A stretch of DNA of 9,665 bases from Candidatus Sumerlaeota bacterium (GTDB lineage Bacteria > Sumerlaeota > Sumerlaeia > JADFCT01): assembly GCA_026398575.1 (NCBI GenBank), contig JAPLSP010000452.1, positions 1 to 9,665 of the forward strand, in the 5' to 3' direction. The position numbers and the translations under genes are program-made. This document shows, in pieces, positions 1 through 8,020 of this stretch. The notes beneath the pieces are model-generated. The model was not told where the DNA came from. It searched no databases and worked only from the letters and a program-made list of their open reading frames with translations. The number at the start of each line of letters is the position of its first letter. Position 1 is the first letter of the stretch.

Positions 1-24
1 CCTTTCTAGAGCAAAATCATCGCT

Positions 25-46
25 CCACCGGCGCAAGGCCCGGTGG
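25..46 (-). terminator. Possible weak terminator downstream of purL
   Basis: On the minus strand, about 90 bases after the purL stop, CCACCGG and CCGGTGG form a perfect 7-bp stem around an 8-base loop. A short T4 run follows only after about eight bases, so this is a poor match to an intrinsic terminator. It could equally be a chance hairpin. Confidence 0.3.
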
Positions 47-79
47 TGGCGAAGGGCAATGGAATTCTGAAGTGCACCC

Positions 80-126
80 GTGATATCGTGATATCGGCAG
101 CAGCTGCTATAGGATATATAGGATAT
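80..126. repeat. Short tandem and palindromic AT-rich repeats after purL
   Basis: The stretch between the purL stop and the putative hairpin holds two copies of GTGATATC (the second starting 8 bases after the first), a 10-bp palindrome AGCAGCTGCT at 99-108, and two copies of AGGATAT (111-117 and 120-126 region). No coding potential is seen here. Function is unknown; it may be simple-sequence drift in a 3' untranslated region. Confidence 0.4.
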
Positions 127-133
127 GGCAATA

Positions 134-2494
134 TTACTTGGTATTTCGCCAATCCGTCCGCCAGGCGTCTTCGAGTTCCCAGAGGGGGAGGTTGATCCAG
201 TTGTTGATGCGCAGGGTGTCGCCGCCGACGCGGCCCATTTCGACCAAGCTCACGTTGGCTTCTTCCGCTATTTGGTGGAGCGAAGGAGCGTTGATGCTTT
301 TGGCGCTGATGAGGAAGCGCGATTGATCCTCGCTGAAGCAGACGAGCGCGGGCGGCTGCGCGGTGGGGCGGTCTAAAACGGCGCCGATGGGGGAGGGGGC
401 GATCAAACAGCACTCGGCCGCCGCGATGGCCAGCCCGCCGTCCGAAATATCGTGGCAGGATTCGATCAGTCCGGAGCGGATCGCATCGAGGACAAAAATC
501 TGCGAGGCGCGTTCGGCGGCCAGATCCAGTTCCGGACATGGACCGATGACGCGTCCGGCATAAGGCCCCAATGCTTCCCATTCCTCGCGCTCTTTTTCGC
601 TGAGCGGCAGGGCATGACGCTGAAGCCAGGCGCTGCCGCCCAAGGTCTTGGGCGCGGGACCGACGAGGAAAATCAGATCGCCCGGATTTTTGAACCAGGC
701 CGTCGTGATAAAGGAGGATTTTTCGATGAGGCCGATCATGCCGATGACGGGAGTGGGGAAGATCGCCTTGCCGTAAGACTCGTTATAAAAAGAGACGTTG
801 CCTCCCGTGACGGGCGTATTGAACGCGCGGCAGGCTTCGGCCATTCCGGCGCAGACCTGTTCGAAGTAATAGAAGATGTCGGGCTTCTCGGGATTGGCGA
901 AGTTCAGGCAATTGGTGATACCGATCGGTTGTGCGCCCACCGCCACGACGTTGCGCGCGGCCTCGGCCACGGCGATCATGCCGCCGCGATAAGGATTCAG
1001 CGCGCAATAAGCGCCATTGCCGTCTGCGCTGATGGCGAGGAATTTATCCGGCCCCGCGTCGCGCGCGCGGATGACCGCCGCATCGCCCCCCGGCAAGACG
1101 ACCGTATTGGTCTGGACTTGATGATCGTACTGGCGCCAGGTCCAGTCCTTGACGGCGAAATTCGGATCGCTGAGCAGACTGAGCAGATCGGTGTTGAGGT
1201 CGGAGCGTTCGGCGAGCGCTTTTTGATCCACCATGCGGACGGCGCCTTCTAGCGGCGCCTGCGTGGGGCGGTTATAGACCGGGGCTTCATTGGAAATGGC
1301 TGCGGCGGGAATGCGAGCCACTTCCTCGCCGTTGCAGAGCACCGTCAGGATGCCGTCATTCATCACCTCGCCGACGACAAAGCAGCCGACTTCCCATTTA
1401 TTGAGAATGCGCTCGGCCAATTCCATCTTCTCCGGCGCGACGATGCACAACATGCGCTCCTGGGATTCCGAGAGCATGATTTCATAAGGCGTCAGGTTTT
1501 CGGCGCGCAGTGGAACCTGGTTGAGGTTGAGGCGCATGCCCGTTCCGCCGCGTCCGGCCATTTCGCAGCTCGAACACGTCAAGCCGGCGGCGCCCATGTC
1601 TTGAATGCCCTCGACCGCGCCGGAGTGGATCAATTCGAGCGAAGCTTCGAGGATTTTTTTGCCCATGAAGGGATCGCCGACCTGAACCGCCGAGCGCTGC
1701 CCTTTGGTCTGGTCGCTCAGCTCGACGCTGGCGAACGTGGCGCCGTGCATGCCGTCGCGCCCGGTGGAATTTCCGAAATACACGACTTTGTAGCCCGGCG
1801 TGCAGGCGTGCCCCAACGCAACCTGATCGTGGCGCACCAGGCCGACGCATAAGACATTGACGAGAATATTTTCCTCATAGCAATCGTGGAAATGCGTTTC
1901 GCCGGCGATGGTCGGCACGCCGACGCAGTTGCCGTACTCGGCGATTCCCGCGATCACGCCGCCCGCGAGCATCCGGGTGCGGACCGTTTTGGGATTGCCG
2001 AACCGCAGCGGGTCCACCATCGCCACGGGCCGGGCGCCCATCGTGAAGATATCGCGCAGGATTCCGCCGACGCCCGTGGCCGCGCCCTGGTAGGGCTCGA
2101 CGGCCGAGGGATGATTGTGCGATTCGATCTTGAAGCACACGGCCCAGCCGTCGCCGATGTCGAGGATGCCGGCGTTTTCGCCCGGCCCTTGGACGACGCG
2201 CTTGCCCTGGGTAGGGAAGCGTTTGAGGATCGGCTTGGAGGATTTATATGAGCAATGCTCGCTCCACATGACGGAAATGACGCCCAGTTCCGTGAGCGTC
2301 GGGACGCGCCCGAGAATTTGCAGCACGTGTTCATATTCGCTCCCCGTCAGGCCGTGAAACTTGATCAGGTCCGGCGTGATTTCAACGGGAGGATTGAGCA
2401 CGGGCTGAAACGTCGGCCGGGCTACCGGCTGCGCATAATCGGCATCGGCGCCCCAATCGGGCGCTTCAGGAAGGGCTTGTGCGACTGCGGACAT
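134..2494 (-). CDS. purL: Phosphoribosylformylglycinamidine synthase subunit PurL (small, multi-subunit type)
   Basis: This cytoplasmic enzyme makes formylglycinamidine ribonucleotide from FGAR, ATP and glutamine-derived ammonia, the fourth step of de novo purine synthesis. At 786 residues it is the small PurL form, which works with separate PurQ (glutaminase) and PurS; neither is in this window. Visible landmarks are the catalytic-His segment [12 protein letters not shown] (His80), the nucleotide and metal-binding stretch GPGENAG...[18 protein letters not shown] (103-140), LSESQERM (341-348), the second-half substrate motif [15 protein letters not shown] (525-539), [10 protein letters not shown] (564-573) and HDISDGGLA (681-689). 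Both halves of the duplicated AIRS-like fold are present, so the gene looks intact. The start has AAAGGA six bases upstream. The N-terminus carries roughly 25 more residues, rich in Ala and Pro, than Bacillus-type PurL. It lies 55 nt after motB on the same strand and could be read through from it. Identity is very secure. Confidence 0.97.
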   Translation of the reverse strand: MSAVAQALPEAPDWGADADYAQPVARPTFQPVLNPPVEITPDLIKFHGLTGSEYEHVLQILGRVPTLTELGVISVMWSEHCSYKSSKPILKRFPTQGKRVVQGPGENAGILDIGDGWAVCFKIESHNHPSAVEPYQGAATGVGGILRDIFTMGARPVAMVDPLRFGNPKTVRTRMLAGGVIAGIAEYGNCVGVPTIAGETHFHDCYEENILVNVLCVGLVRHDQVALGHACTPGYKVVYFGNSTGRDGMHGATFASVELSDQTKGQRSAVQVGDPFMGKKILEASLELIHSGAVEGIQDMGAAGLTCSSCEMAGRGGTGMRLNLNQVPLRAENLTPYEIMLSESQERMLCIVAPEKMELAERILNKWEVGCFVVGEVMNDGILTVLCNGEEVARIPAAAISNEAPVYNRPTQAPLEGAVRMVDQKALAERSDLNTDLLSLLSDPNFAVKDWTWRQYDHQVQTNTVVLPGGDAAVIRARDAGPDKFLAISADGNGAYCALNPYRGGMIAVAEAARNVVAVGAQPIGITNCLNFANPEKPDIFYYFEQVCAGMAEACRAFNTPVTGGNVSFYNESYGKAIFPTPVIGMIGLIEKSSFITTAWFKNPGDLIFLVGPAPKTLGGSAWLQRHALPLSEKEREEWEALGPYAGRVIGPCPELDLAAERASQIFVLDAIRSGLIESCHDISDGGLAIAAAECCLIAPSPIGAVLDRPTAQPPALVCFSEDQSRFLISAKSINAPSLHQIAEEANVSLVEMGRVGGDTLRINNWINLPLWELEDAWRTDWRNTK

Positions 2495-2549
2495 TGAGAA
2501 TCCTTTACAGCGAAAAAAAATGAAAGCGGCGTTCGATGATTCGATTGCG

Positions 2550-3536
2550 TTATTTATCCGATTCCGTAGCTCTCGTCAGGCTGGGAATGCGCAGCGGCGG
2601 AGGCATCACGATGCGCGCCTTCGCCTCGATCGTGGCGAAGGCGTCATTGAGAATGACAATGTCCACGCGGCGATTGGCGCTTCTTCCTTCGGGGCTTTGA
2701 TTGCTGAAGGCCGGCCGCCATTTGCCATAGCCGGAGGCGACCAGATTCTGAGGCGAAAACTCATGGATCAACAGCCGGTTCAGCACCGCGCCGGCACGGG
2801 CGCCGGAAAGCTCCTGGGGGTCCTGGAAGCGGCATTTTTCCGGCAACGGCGAATCGTCCGTGTGGCCTTCCACGCGCAGAATCACGTTATTCTTCCCGAT
2901 CTCCACCAGTTTTGCGGCCAGCCGGTCCAGGGTCGCTTGCGCCGCTTCCTTCAGCTCCGCCGAACCGGGGTTCACAAAATCCATCTCCTGCAAGCTGACG
3001 GTCACGCCGCGCTTATCCATCCGAATGGTGATTCTTCCTTCCTGAATATCCTTGTCCAGGGCTTTGCGGAGGATGGCGAAGAATGATTTAATCTTCGCCG
3101 ATCCATCCATGCCGATGCCGTCTTCCGCATATTCGGGTTTGGGCGTGGGCGATGGCTCCATATCAGGATGCATAAGGCTGCTTGAGGTAAATCCATTCCC
3201 CATGCCCGGATTTTTTTTTGAGCTGTTCATCGCCTCGTCCGGATTCGGCGTAACATTGGGCGATAAAATATCCCTTGGCTTTATGGACAAGGCGGCATCG
3301 CCTGTATTGGCGCCTTTGTCTATCAATTCGGGCCGGCCCAGCGAGGGGAAAAGCCCCCAGCTTTCGAACGCGGCCACAAAAGCTTTTTCCGACTCGGCCA
3401 GCTTGTTTTTGTTGCTGTTGCTGGCCGCGAACATGACAACAAAAAAAGCGAACAAAAGCGTGATGAAATCGGCATAGGATACCAGCCAACGCTCATGATT
3501 GGCATGAGGTTCCGGTTCCTTTTTTCGTTTACCCAT
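2550..3536 (-). CDS. motB: Flagellar motor stator protein MotB (MotD-like), OmpA-type peptidoglycan-binding
   Basis: MotB pairs with MotA to form the ion-conducting stator that drives flagellar rotation, anchored to peptidoglycan by its periplasmic domain. The 328-residue product has a basic N-terminus, then [20 protein letters not shown] (13-32), the single membrane helix with the ion-carrying Asp23. The wording of this segment resembles Pseudomonas MotD more than enteric MotB. A long Pro/Ser/Lys-rich linker (about 60-145) is followed by an OmpA/MotB domain (about 150-278) with VEGHTDDSP (222-230) and [11 protein letters not shown] near 265-275. A 50-residue tail follows the domain. The ATG has AAAGGAG upstream and lies 13 nt after the motA stop, so the two are surely co-transcribed. 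The ion (H+ or Na+) cannot be told from the sequence. No flagellar or chemotaxis gene besides motA is nearby. Confidence 0.93.
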   Translation of the reverse strand: MGKRKKEPEPHANHERWLVSYADFITLLFAFFVVMFAASNSNKNKLAESEKAFVAAFESWGLFPSLGRPELIDKGANTGDAALSIKPRDILSPNVTPNPDEAMNSSKKNPGMGNGFTSSSLMHPDMEPSPTPKPEYAEDGIGMDGSAKIKSFFAILRKALDKDIQEGRITIRMDKRGVTVSLQEMDFVNPGSAELKEAAQATLDRLAAKLVEIGKNNVILRVEGHTDDSPLPEKCRFQDPQELSGARAGAVLNRLLIHEFSPQNLVASGYGKWRPAFSNQSPEGRSANRRVDIVILNDAFATIEAKARIVMPPPLRIPSLTRATESDK

Positions 3537-3549
3537 TTCTCATACTCCT

Positions 3550-4341
3550 TTATTTCTTTTCCGCGCTCTCCACAAGCGCTTCGAAACGCTTCAAGGCTTT
3601 TTCATCCAGGAAACCTTTGAGCGCCTCGGCGATGACGGTGTGATTGGCGCCTTCTTGAATCAGCAATACGCCGCGCAATGCCATGTCTTTTGAGACGACC
3701 AGTTCCTTGCCGCAGGCTTTGAGCTTGCCCGCAATCGGCAACGAAATCAGGTTCGCGGCGCCCACGCCATAGACGGTCGCGACAAAGGCCACGGCGATTC
3801 CATGCCCTACTTTGGTGATGTCGCTTAGATTTTGCATGACGACGATCAGGCCCAAGACCGCGCCAATAATGCCGACGGTGGGAAGATAGCCTCCCGCCGC
3901 CTCCCAGACTTCGGCCTTATGCTTCCATTCCTCCTCAATGTGCTGCATCTCGATTTCCATGCTTTCGGAGATGGTCTTGGGCTCGAGTCCGTCCACTGCC
4001 AGGCGCAGCGCGCGGCTCAAGAAAGGATCGGGCACCTTGCCGACTTCCTGTTCCAGCGCCAGAATGCCCTCGCGCCGGGCTCTTTTCGAGAAATCCACAA
4101 TCTGCAATATCAGCCCGACCGGATCAGTCTTGACGCCAAGAAAAACCGCCTTAAGCCCGAGAACGGAGCCGATGAGTTTCTTCGGGCTGAACTGCAACAT
4201 AACGGCGCCGATCGTCCCGCCGATTACGATGATAGCCGCCGTGACCTGCATGATCTGCTTGGCGCTGCCGCCCTCGAGCGCCTGGCCAAGAAGGATCATG
4301 GCGACCCCGAAGAAAATTCCGATACACGATGCGAAATCCAT
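3550..4341 (-). CDS. motA: Flagellar motor stator protein MotA (MotC-like)
   Basis: MotA is the inner-membrane stator subunit that surrounds the MotB helix, couples ion flow to torque and contacts FliG. The 263-residue protein has four hydrophobic segments: about 3-21, 31-50, 150-172 and 179-203. The cytoplasmic loop between helices 2 and 3 contains ARREGILALEQEV (88-100), matching the charged Arg/Glu patch that touches the rotor. The two conserved prolines are visible in YLPTVGIIGAVLG (Pro154) and NLISLPIAG (Pro202). Length and layout are complete. A GAGG sequence lies seven bases before the ATG. It is the first gene of the motA-motB pair, and candidate promoters lie 50-110 bases upstream. 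The first helix (EGG after the first helix, then an IVIGGTIGAVMLQ second helix) resembles the MotC subfamily that partners MotD. MotA/TolQ/ExbB relatives are excluded by the rotor-contact loop and the MotB partner. Confidence 0.94.
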   Translation of the reverse strand: MDFASCIGIFFGVAMILLGQALEGGSAKQIMQVTAAIIVIGGTIGAVMLQFSPKKLIGSVLGLKAVFLGVKTDPVGLILQIVDFSKRARREGILALEQEVGKVPDPFLSRALRLAVDGLEPKTISESMEIEMQHIEEEWKHKAEVWEAAGGYLPTVGIIGAVLGLIVVMQNLSDITKVGHGIAVAFVATVYGVGAANLISLPIAGKLKACGKELVVSKDMALRGVLLIQEGANHTVIAEALKGFLDEKALKRFEALVESAEKK

Positions 4342-4395
4342 GCGTTGCCCTCATCAACTTCAAGAGTTAAGCCGCGGGCGGCGATGCCCGGTTCC

Positions 4396-4403
4396 TTATC
4401 GGC
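4396..4403 (-). promoter_or_regulatory. Exact sigma-28 (FliA) minus-10-like motif upstream of motA
   Basis: The minus strand reads GCCGATAA at 4403-4396, identical to the textbook flagellar sigma-28 minus-10 element, 54 bases before the motA ATG. The expected minus-35 (TAAAGTTT, 11 bases further upstream) is not there. A partial match TAACGTTG lies 18 bases upstream, which is too far. The position fits a class-3 flagellar promoter, but the missing minus-35 makes this tentative. Confidence 0.3.
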
Positions 4404-4425
4404 GCCGGATTCCTCGCGCGCCAAC

Positions 4426-4453
4426 GTTAGAGAACTACCCGCGCCGAGGTCAA
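4426..4453 (-). promoter_or_regulatory. Candidate sigma-70-like promoter for motAB
   Basis: Reading the minus strand, TTGACC (4453-4448, five of six bases of the minus-35 consensus) is followed after 16 bases by TCTAAC (4431-4426, four of six of the minus-10 consensus). Transcription would begin near 4419, giving a leader of about 78 bases to the motA start at 4341. This is a visual match only. Confidence 0.4.
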
Positions 4454-4566
4454 GCGGATCGCAAGGGGCGGGGATCAGCATTCTGCCATGCGCAAACCAT
4501 AAACTGCGCGCTCCCACGTCTCCCGGCCTTTCCGATACCTCTTGTCACGCTCTTCGCGCCCGATCC

Positions 4567-5436
4567 TCAGCAGCTCTCCAAAAAGCGCCTCCCCAAGACC
4601 AATCCCAGTTTTTCGCCTTCTTCCGTGCCGTTGAAGCTGGCGTCCTCCAATTCCACGCAAACGCAGCCCGCATATCCGGCGGCGCCGCAGATCCGGAAGG
4701 CTTCGGTCCAACGCATTTGGCCATGCCCTGGGATCGTGTAACGCCAGCACTGTTCGCCGCAAAAAAACGGCGCCGCGAACGTGGCGGGCTGAAGATTGCC
4801 GTATTCATAAAGCCGCTCGGGCAAAAGCTCCGTATCTTTGCCGTGAACATGGCAAACCCGCGACGCGAATTCGCTTATATAACGTATCGGATCAATTCCC
4901 ATCCGAATTAAGTGCGACGGATCATAGTTTATGCCCATGGCCTTTGACGGGCATTGGGCAAAAAAGGCTCGATAGCCCTCCGGCGTGCAACAAAGCGCGC
5001 CCGGACCAGGCCATCCTTCGATCGCCAGACGCGCCCCGCACGATTCCATCACGGGCGCCAATTCGGAAAAACTCTCGACCATGTAGCCGAAATTTTCCTT
5101 GCGCGGGAGGGCGGGATTCTCGGGCAGCATGACGAAAAAATAGTTCAGCGGTCCCAAGGCGGCGCAGGCCCGGATATATTCCGAATTGCGTGCGACGGCA
5201 GCGCGGCGTTTGCCCTTGTCCGGCGAGATCATCGGCTGCCATTCAGCCAAATCCACCGACCCCAGGCGCAATCCGGCCTGCTGGACAACGGCGCCTGTTT
5301 TATCGGCGTCGCGTCCCAAATCAATCGCGCTGAACTCATTTTGCTTCGCCCAGCGGATCAGCGCTTCCAAATCGCCCTGCCAGCCTCCGCCTCTGCGGAA
5401 ACCAATGGCAAAGCCTCCCGTGCGAGTCGCGCTCAT
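4567..5436 (-). CDS. Sugar phosphate isomerase/epimerase (AP endonuclease 2-type TIM barrel), cytoplasmic
   Basis: The 289-residue product belongs to the xylose-isomerase-like TIM barrel family (IolE/Hps/tagatose epimerase relatives), which isomerise or epimerise sugars and polyols using a divalent metal. Putative metal and catalytic residues stand in order: Glu140 in LAIEGWPG, Asp172 and His175 in NYDPSHL, His198 in CHVHGKD, His228 in IPGHGQ and Glu262 in CVELED. No signal peptide is present, so it should act in the cytoplasm. The ATG at 5436 is preferred over an in-frame ATG seven codons upstream (5457), because GAGGAG lies six bases before it and the upstream one has no ribosome binding site. 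It follows the aldo/keto reductase by 66 nt on the same strand, so the two are probably one operon. The substrate is unknown. The last residues are LESC and the barrel looks complete. Confidence 0.85.
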   Translation of the reverse strand: MSATRTGGFAIGFRRGGGWQGDLEALIRWAKQNEFSAIDLGRDADKTGAVVQQAGLRLGSVDLAEWQPMISPDKGKRRAAVARNSEYIRACAALGPLNYFFVMLPENPALPRKENFGYMVESFSELAPVMESCGARLAIEGWPGPGALCCTPEGYRAFFAQCPSKAMGINYDPSHLIRMGIDPIRYISEFASRVCHVHGKDTELLPERLYEYGNLQPATFAAPFFCGEQCWRYTIPGHGQMRWTEAFRICGAAGYAGCVCVELEDASFNGTEEGEKLGLVLGRRFLESC

Positions 5437-5442
5437 GGATGT

Positions 5443-5448
5443 CTCCTC
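5443..5448 (-). promoter_or_regulatory. Ribosome binding site that fixes the isomerase start at 5436
   Basis: GAGGAG on the minus strand sits six bases before the ATG at 5436. It falls inside the reading frame extension from the upstream ATG at 5457, which argues for the shorter protein. Confidence 0.6.
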
Positions 5449-5502
5449 TTCCTGCATGTAAATCTGCGATGATTTGCGAGATCGTATTTCCGAATATGAG
5501 TA

Positions 5503-6495
5503 CTAAGATGCCAGCGCCGCTTCAATGGCGGCCAATTCTTCAGGCGAGAAATCCGGATTTTTCAGCGCTGCGATGTTTTCCTCGATTTGCGCGACGCGGC
5601 TGGCGCCGATGAGCGCCGACGTCATGCGCGCGTCGCGAAGCGTCCAGACCAGCGCCATCTGCGCCAGCGTCTGGCCGCGCCGCGCCGCGATTTCGTTGAG
5701 ACGCCGCACTTTGGCCATGACCGCCTCAGTGACGCGGTCCGCCTTGAGGAAACCATGCGGCTTGGCTGCCCGCGAGTCTTCGGGAATGCCTTTCAGATAG
5801 CGGCTGGTCAGCAAGCCTTGCGCCAGTGGACAAAACGCGATGCAACCGATGCCTTCCTGACCCAATACATCGAGCAGCCCTTGTTCAATCCAGCGCTCCA
5901 GCATCGAATACGACGGTTGATGAATCAGGCAGGGCGTTCCCAGGCGCTTGAGGATCGCGACGGCCGCCCGCGTCTGATCGGCGGAGTAAGAGCTGATGCC
6001 GGCATAAAGCGCCTTGCCCTGACGAACCACCTGATCGAGAGCGCCCATCGTTTCTTCGAGCGGAGTCTGGGGGTCCGGGCGGTGAGAATAAAAAATATCC
6101 ACATAGTCGAGCCCCAACCGCTGGAGGCTTTGATCGAGGCTGGCGATCAGATATTTTCGCGAGCCCCATTCGCCATAAGGCCCGGGCCACATCAGGTAGC
6201 CCGCCTTGGTCGAGATAACCAATTCGTCGCGATAGCCGGCCAAATCCGTTTTGAGAATGCGGCCAAACGTTTCTTCCGCCGATCCTGGCGGCGGGCCGTA
6301 GTTGTTCGCCAGATCGAAGTGGGTGATTCCCAGATCGAAGGCGCGGCAGATCATGGCGCGGCTGTTCTCGTGCGTATCCACGCCGCTGAAATTATGCCAC
6401 AATCCCAGGGAAATGGCAGGCAGTTTCAGGCCGCTTTTGCCGCAGCGGTTGTATTTCATGGCGCGATAGCGGTCGCTGGCAGGCGAATAGCTCAT
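5503..6495 (-). CDS. Aldo/keto reductase, L-glyceraldehyde 3-phosphate reductase (YghZ/Gpr) family
   Basis: This 330-residue protein is strongly similar by eye to E. coli YghZ, an NADPH-dependent aldo/keto reductase (AKR14 type) that reduces L-glyceraldehyde 3-phosphate and methylglyoxal-like carbonyls. The shared signature runs from YNRCGKSGLKLPAISLGLWH near the start through HFDLANNYGPPPGSAEE and VISTKAGY...WPGPYG to IFYSHRPD. The catalytic tetrad is Asp61, Tyr66, Lys97 and His138. The C-terminal cofactor-binding stretch LIGASRVAQIEEN (295-307) is present. The C-terminus ends about 15 residues short of YghZ, with no sign of damage. The frame is open back to 6684, but the start at 6495 is chosen because AAGGAGG lies upstream and because MSYSPASDRYRAMKYNRCGK aligns with the YghZ N-terminus. 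It leads a probable two-gene operon with the isomerase and is divergent from the Tat-exported isomerase. The native substrate in this organism is unknown. Confidence 0.92.
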   Translation of the reverse strand: MSYSPASDRYRAMKYNRCGKSGLKLPAISLGLWHNFSGVDTHENSRAMICRAFDLGITHFDLANNYGPPPGSAEETFGRILKTDLAGYRDELVISTKAGYLMWPGPYGEWGSRKYLIASLDQSLQRLGLDYVDIFYSHRPDPQTPLEETMGALDQVVRQGKALYAGISSYSADQTRAAVAILKRLGTPCLIHQPSYSMLERWIEQGLLDVLGQEGIGCIAFCPLAQGLLTSRYLKGIPEDSRAAKPHGFLKADRVTEAVMAKVRRLNEIAARRGQTLAQMALVWTLRDARMTSALIGASRVAQIEENIAALKNPDFSPEELAAIEAALAS

Positions 6496-6506
6496 ACGCG
6501 AACAAG

Positions 6507-6513
6507 CCTCCTT
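6507..6513 (-). promoter_or_regulatory. Ribosome binding site for the aldo/keto reductase
   Basis: A perfect AAGGAGG on the minus strand lies 11 bases before the ATG at 6495. It decides the start among several in-frame options that extend as far as 6684. Confidence 0.65.
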
Positions 6514-6534
6514 GGCAGCTTTCCTCGCAGCTTC

Positions 6535-6566
6535 CGCGCGGCGAAGCCCCATTGCGCGCGGCGAAG
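6535..6566. repeat. Perfect 12-bp direct repeat in the divergent intergenic region
   Basis: CGCGCGGCGAAG occurs at 6535-6546 and again at 6555-6566, a period of exactly 20 bases, close to two helical turns. It lies between the divergent starts at 6495 and 6653. A shorter pair, GCAGCTT at 6516-6522 and 6528-6534, sits beside it. This could be a regulator's tandem operator or a local duplication; I found no convincing minus-10/minus-35 pair in this region on either strand. Confidence 0.45.
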
Positions 6567-6652
6567 AATGATAGCGCCAAGCCCTCCGCCGCCGCCATGA
6601 ATTTCGACCGGTGAAATGCCTGTTGATTCGCGGGGGTGAAACGGAGTATCTA

Positions 6653-7687
6653 ATGCGTAAGCGTAATGATGAAGGGACTGTCATGGATCAACCTGGCGAA
6701 TTATCCCGAAGAAAATTTCTCGTTCGAACGGCTGCCTTGGGCGCCGGATGCGCAGCGGTGGCCGCCGCTGTGCGCGCCCAGACCTCAACCTCGCCCACAG
6801 GAGGCAATATGAACGGCGCAAATGCATCTTCTCCGTCAAAGGCGGCAAGCCCCTCGCCGGCCAAGCGATATTTGTTCTGCGGCTTCACCAAGGAAATCCA
6901 GGGACTGAGTTATCAGGAAACCGCCGCCGCCGCCGCTGACATCGGCTGGGACGGCATCGAAAGCGCGGTGCGGCCAGGCGGGCAAGTCCTTCCGGATCGC
7001 GTGGAAGAAGACCTGCCGCGCCTGATGGACGCGCTGAAGGCGAAGGGATTGACCGTGTTGGTCATGACAACGGACATTGTGAATCCCACTTCCAAGAACG
7101 CGGAAAAAGTCCTGCGCACCGCCGCCAAACTCGGGATCAAGCACTATCGAACCGGCTATTATTATTACAAGGATGACCGGCCGCTGCCCGATCAATTGCG
7201 CGAGTTCAAGGCGCAGATGAAAGACATGGCCGCGCTCAACCGCGAAATTGGCATCTGCAGCGTCTATCAAAATCACTCCGGCGGCAAATACGTCGGCTCG
7301 CCTCTCTGGGACGCCTATGAACTGGTCAAGGATTTGGACCCCAACTACGTGGCTATCGTATTTGACATCGGCCATGCCACTGCGGACGGCGGAACCTCGT
7401 GGCCGTTGCTCTGGCGCCTGGTCGAGCCATTCACGCGCGCGGTTTACGTCAAGGATTTCCAGTGGGATCGCACGCCCGATGGAACCGGAAAGACGCGCTG
7501 GATTCCCTTGGGCGAAGGAATGATCAGCCTCAAATTCTTTGAGATATTGAAAAAATCATCTTTCACAGGGCCGGTATCACTTCACTGCGAATACTTCGGC
7601 TCCTCCGGAATGACGGACGCAGCCAAAGCCAAGTCATTCCTGCCCGCGGTCAAGCGTGATTTTCAAAAACTACGCGAATGGATTTAA
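6653..7687 (+). CDS. Tat-exported sugar phosphate isomerase/epimerase (TIM barrel)
   Basis: The product (344 residues from this start) begins with a twin-arginine signal: SRRKFLVRT (18-26), a hydrophobic Ala/Gly-rich core, and VRA-Q as a likely cleavage site near residue 42. A Ser/Pro/Ala-rich linker to about 70 follows, then a xylose-isomerase-like TIM barrel. Barrel motifs include GWDGIESAVRPGG, VYQNHSGGKY (204-213), FDIGHAT (237-243), VKDFQW (266-271) and HCEYFG (311-316). Asp238, His241 and Glu313 are candidate metal ligands; the usual strand-end Glu is replaced by Gln206-Asn207-His208. This form is familiar from planctomycete-type exported isomerases. The ATG at 6653 has GGAG six bases upstream; an ATG at 6683, with AAGGGA before it and directly ahead of the Tat motif, is an equally possible start. 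The substrate is unknown; it should act in the periplasm. Confidence 0.85.
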   Translation: MRKRNDEGTVMDQPGELSRRKFLVRTAALGAGCAAVAAAVRAQTSTSPTGGNMNGANASSPSKAASPSPAKRYLFCGFTKEIQGLSYQETAAAAADIGWDGIESAVRPGGQVLPDRVEEDLPRLMDALKAKGLTVLVMTTDIVNPTSKNAEKVLRTAAKLGIKHYRTGYYYYKDDRPLPDQLREFKAQMKDMAALNREIGICSVYQNHSGGKYVGSPLWDAYELVKDLDPNYVAIVFDIGHATADGGTSWPLLWRLVEPFTRAVYVKDFQWDRTPDGTGKTRWIPLGEGMISLKFFEILKKSSFTGPVSLHCEYFGSSGMTDAAKAKSFLPAVKRDFQKLREWI

Positions 7688-7765
7688 TTGACGCGCGGCG
7701 GTATGAGAGCCTAGACGTATATTAGTTCGATGCTTGAAAGAGCCGGGATTAAAGGAGCCTTGATT

Positions 7766-8020
7766 ATGAACCACGAAACCACTACCATAGAAGGAAAATG
7801 GGAGGATGTGATAAAGAAGGCCTCCCGTTTCAAAGGCCGTCGCGTAAGGATCACCGTGGTCCCCCAGCGGAAGTATGGAACCGCGGCGGCCAAACGCGCT
7901 AAACCCGTGGATGAAGAAACCGCACGGATGATTAAAAAATACGCGGGATGCTGGGCAGGGGATGATCTTGACGAATGTCTGGACTTTGTAACCAAGACAA
8001 GGTTGGAGGCCGAATGGTGA
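7766..8020 (+). CDS. VapB-like antitoxin of a PIN toxin-antitoxin pair
   Basis: This 84-residue protein lies directly before a PIN-domain toxin, and its stop codon overlaps the toxin start (ATGGTGA). The N-terminal half, IEGKWEDVIKKASRFKGRRVRITVV, looks like a short DNA-binding or dimerisation segment with a basic tail. The C-terminal GDDLDECLDFVTKTRLEAEW is an acidic helix with a terminal Trp of the sort that wraps the toxin and blocks its active site. The start at 7766 is chosen because AAAGGAG lies upstream; an ATG at 7730 has no such site. In such pairs the antitoxin with its toxin usually represses its own promoter. Neutralising function is inferred from position and layout; the exact antitoxin family was not identified. 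Confidence 0.75.
   Translation: MNHETTTIEGKWEDVIKKASRFKGRRVRITVVPQRKYGTAAAKRAKPVDEETARMIKKYAGCWAGDDLDECLDFVTKTRLEAEW

Noticed and set aside
2495..2549. Possible terminator between motB and purL because of a T8 run on the minus strand
   Set aside because: The sequence before the T-run has a direct repeat (ATCGAA twice), not an inverted repeat, so no stable stem forms.
6496..6684. N-terminal extension of the aldo/keto reductase back to 6684
   Set aside because: The extra 63 residues are Arg-rich and have no counterpart in YghZ; a perfect ribosome binding site and the family alignment support 6495.
7688..7723. Promoter TTGACG with downstream TATATT ahead of the toxin-antitoxin pair
   Set aside because: The spacing is 24 bases, too long; at 17-18 bases only a poor minus-10 is found.
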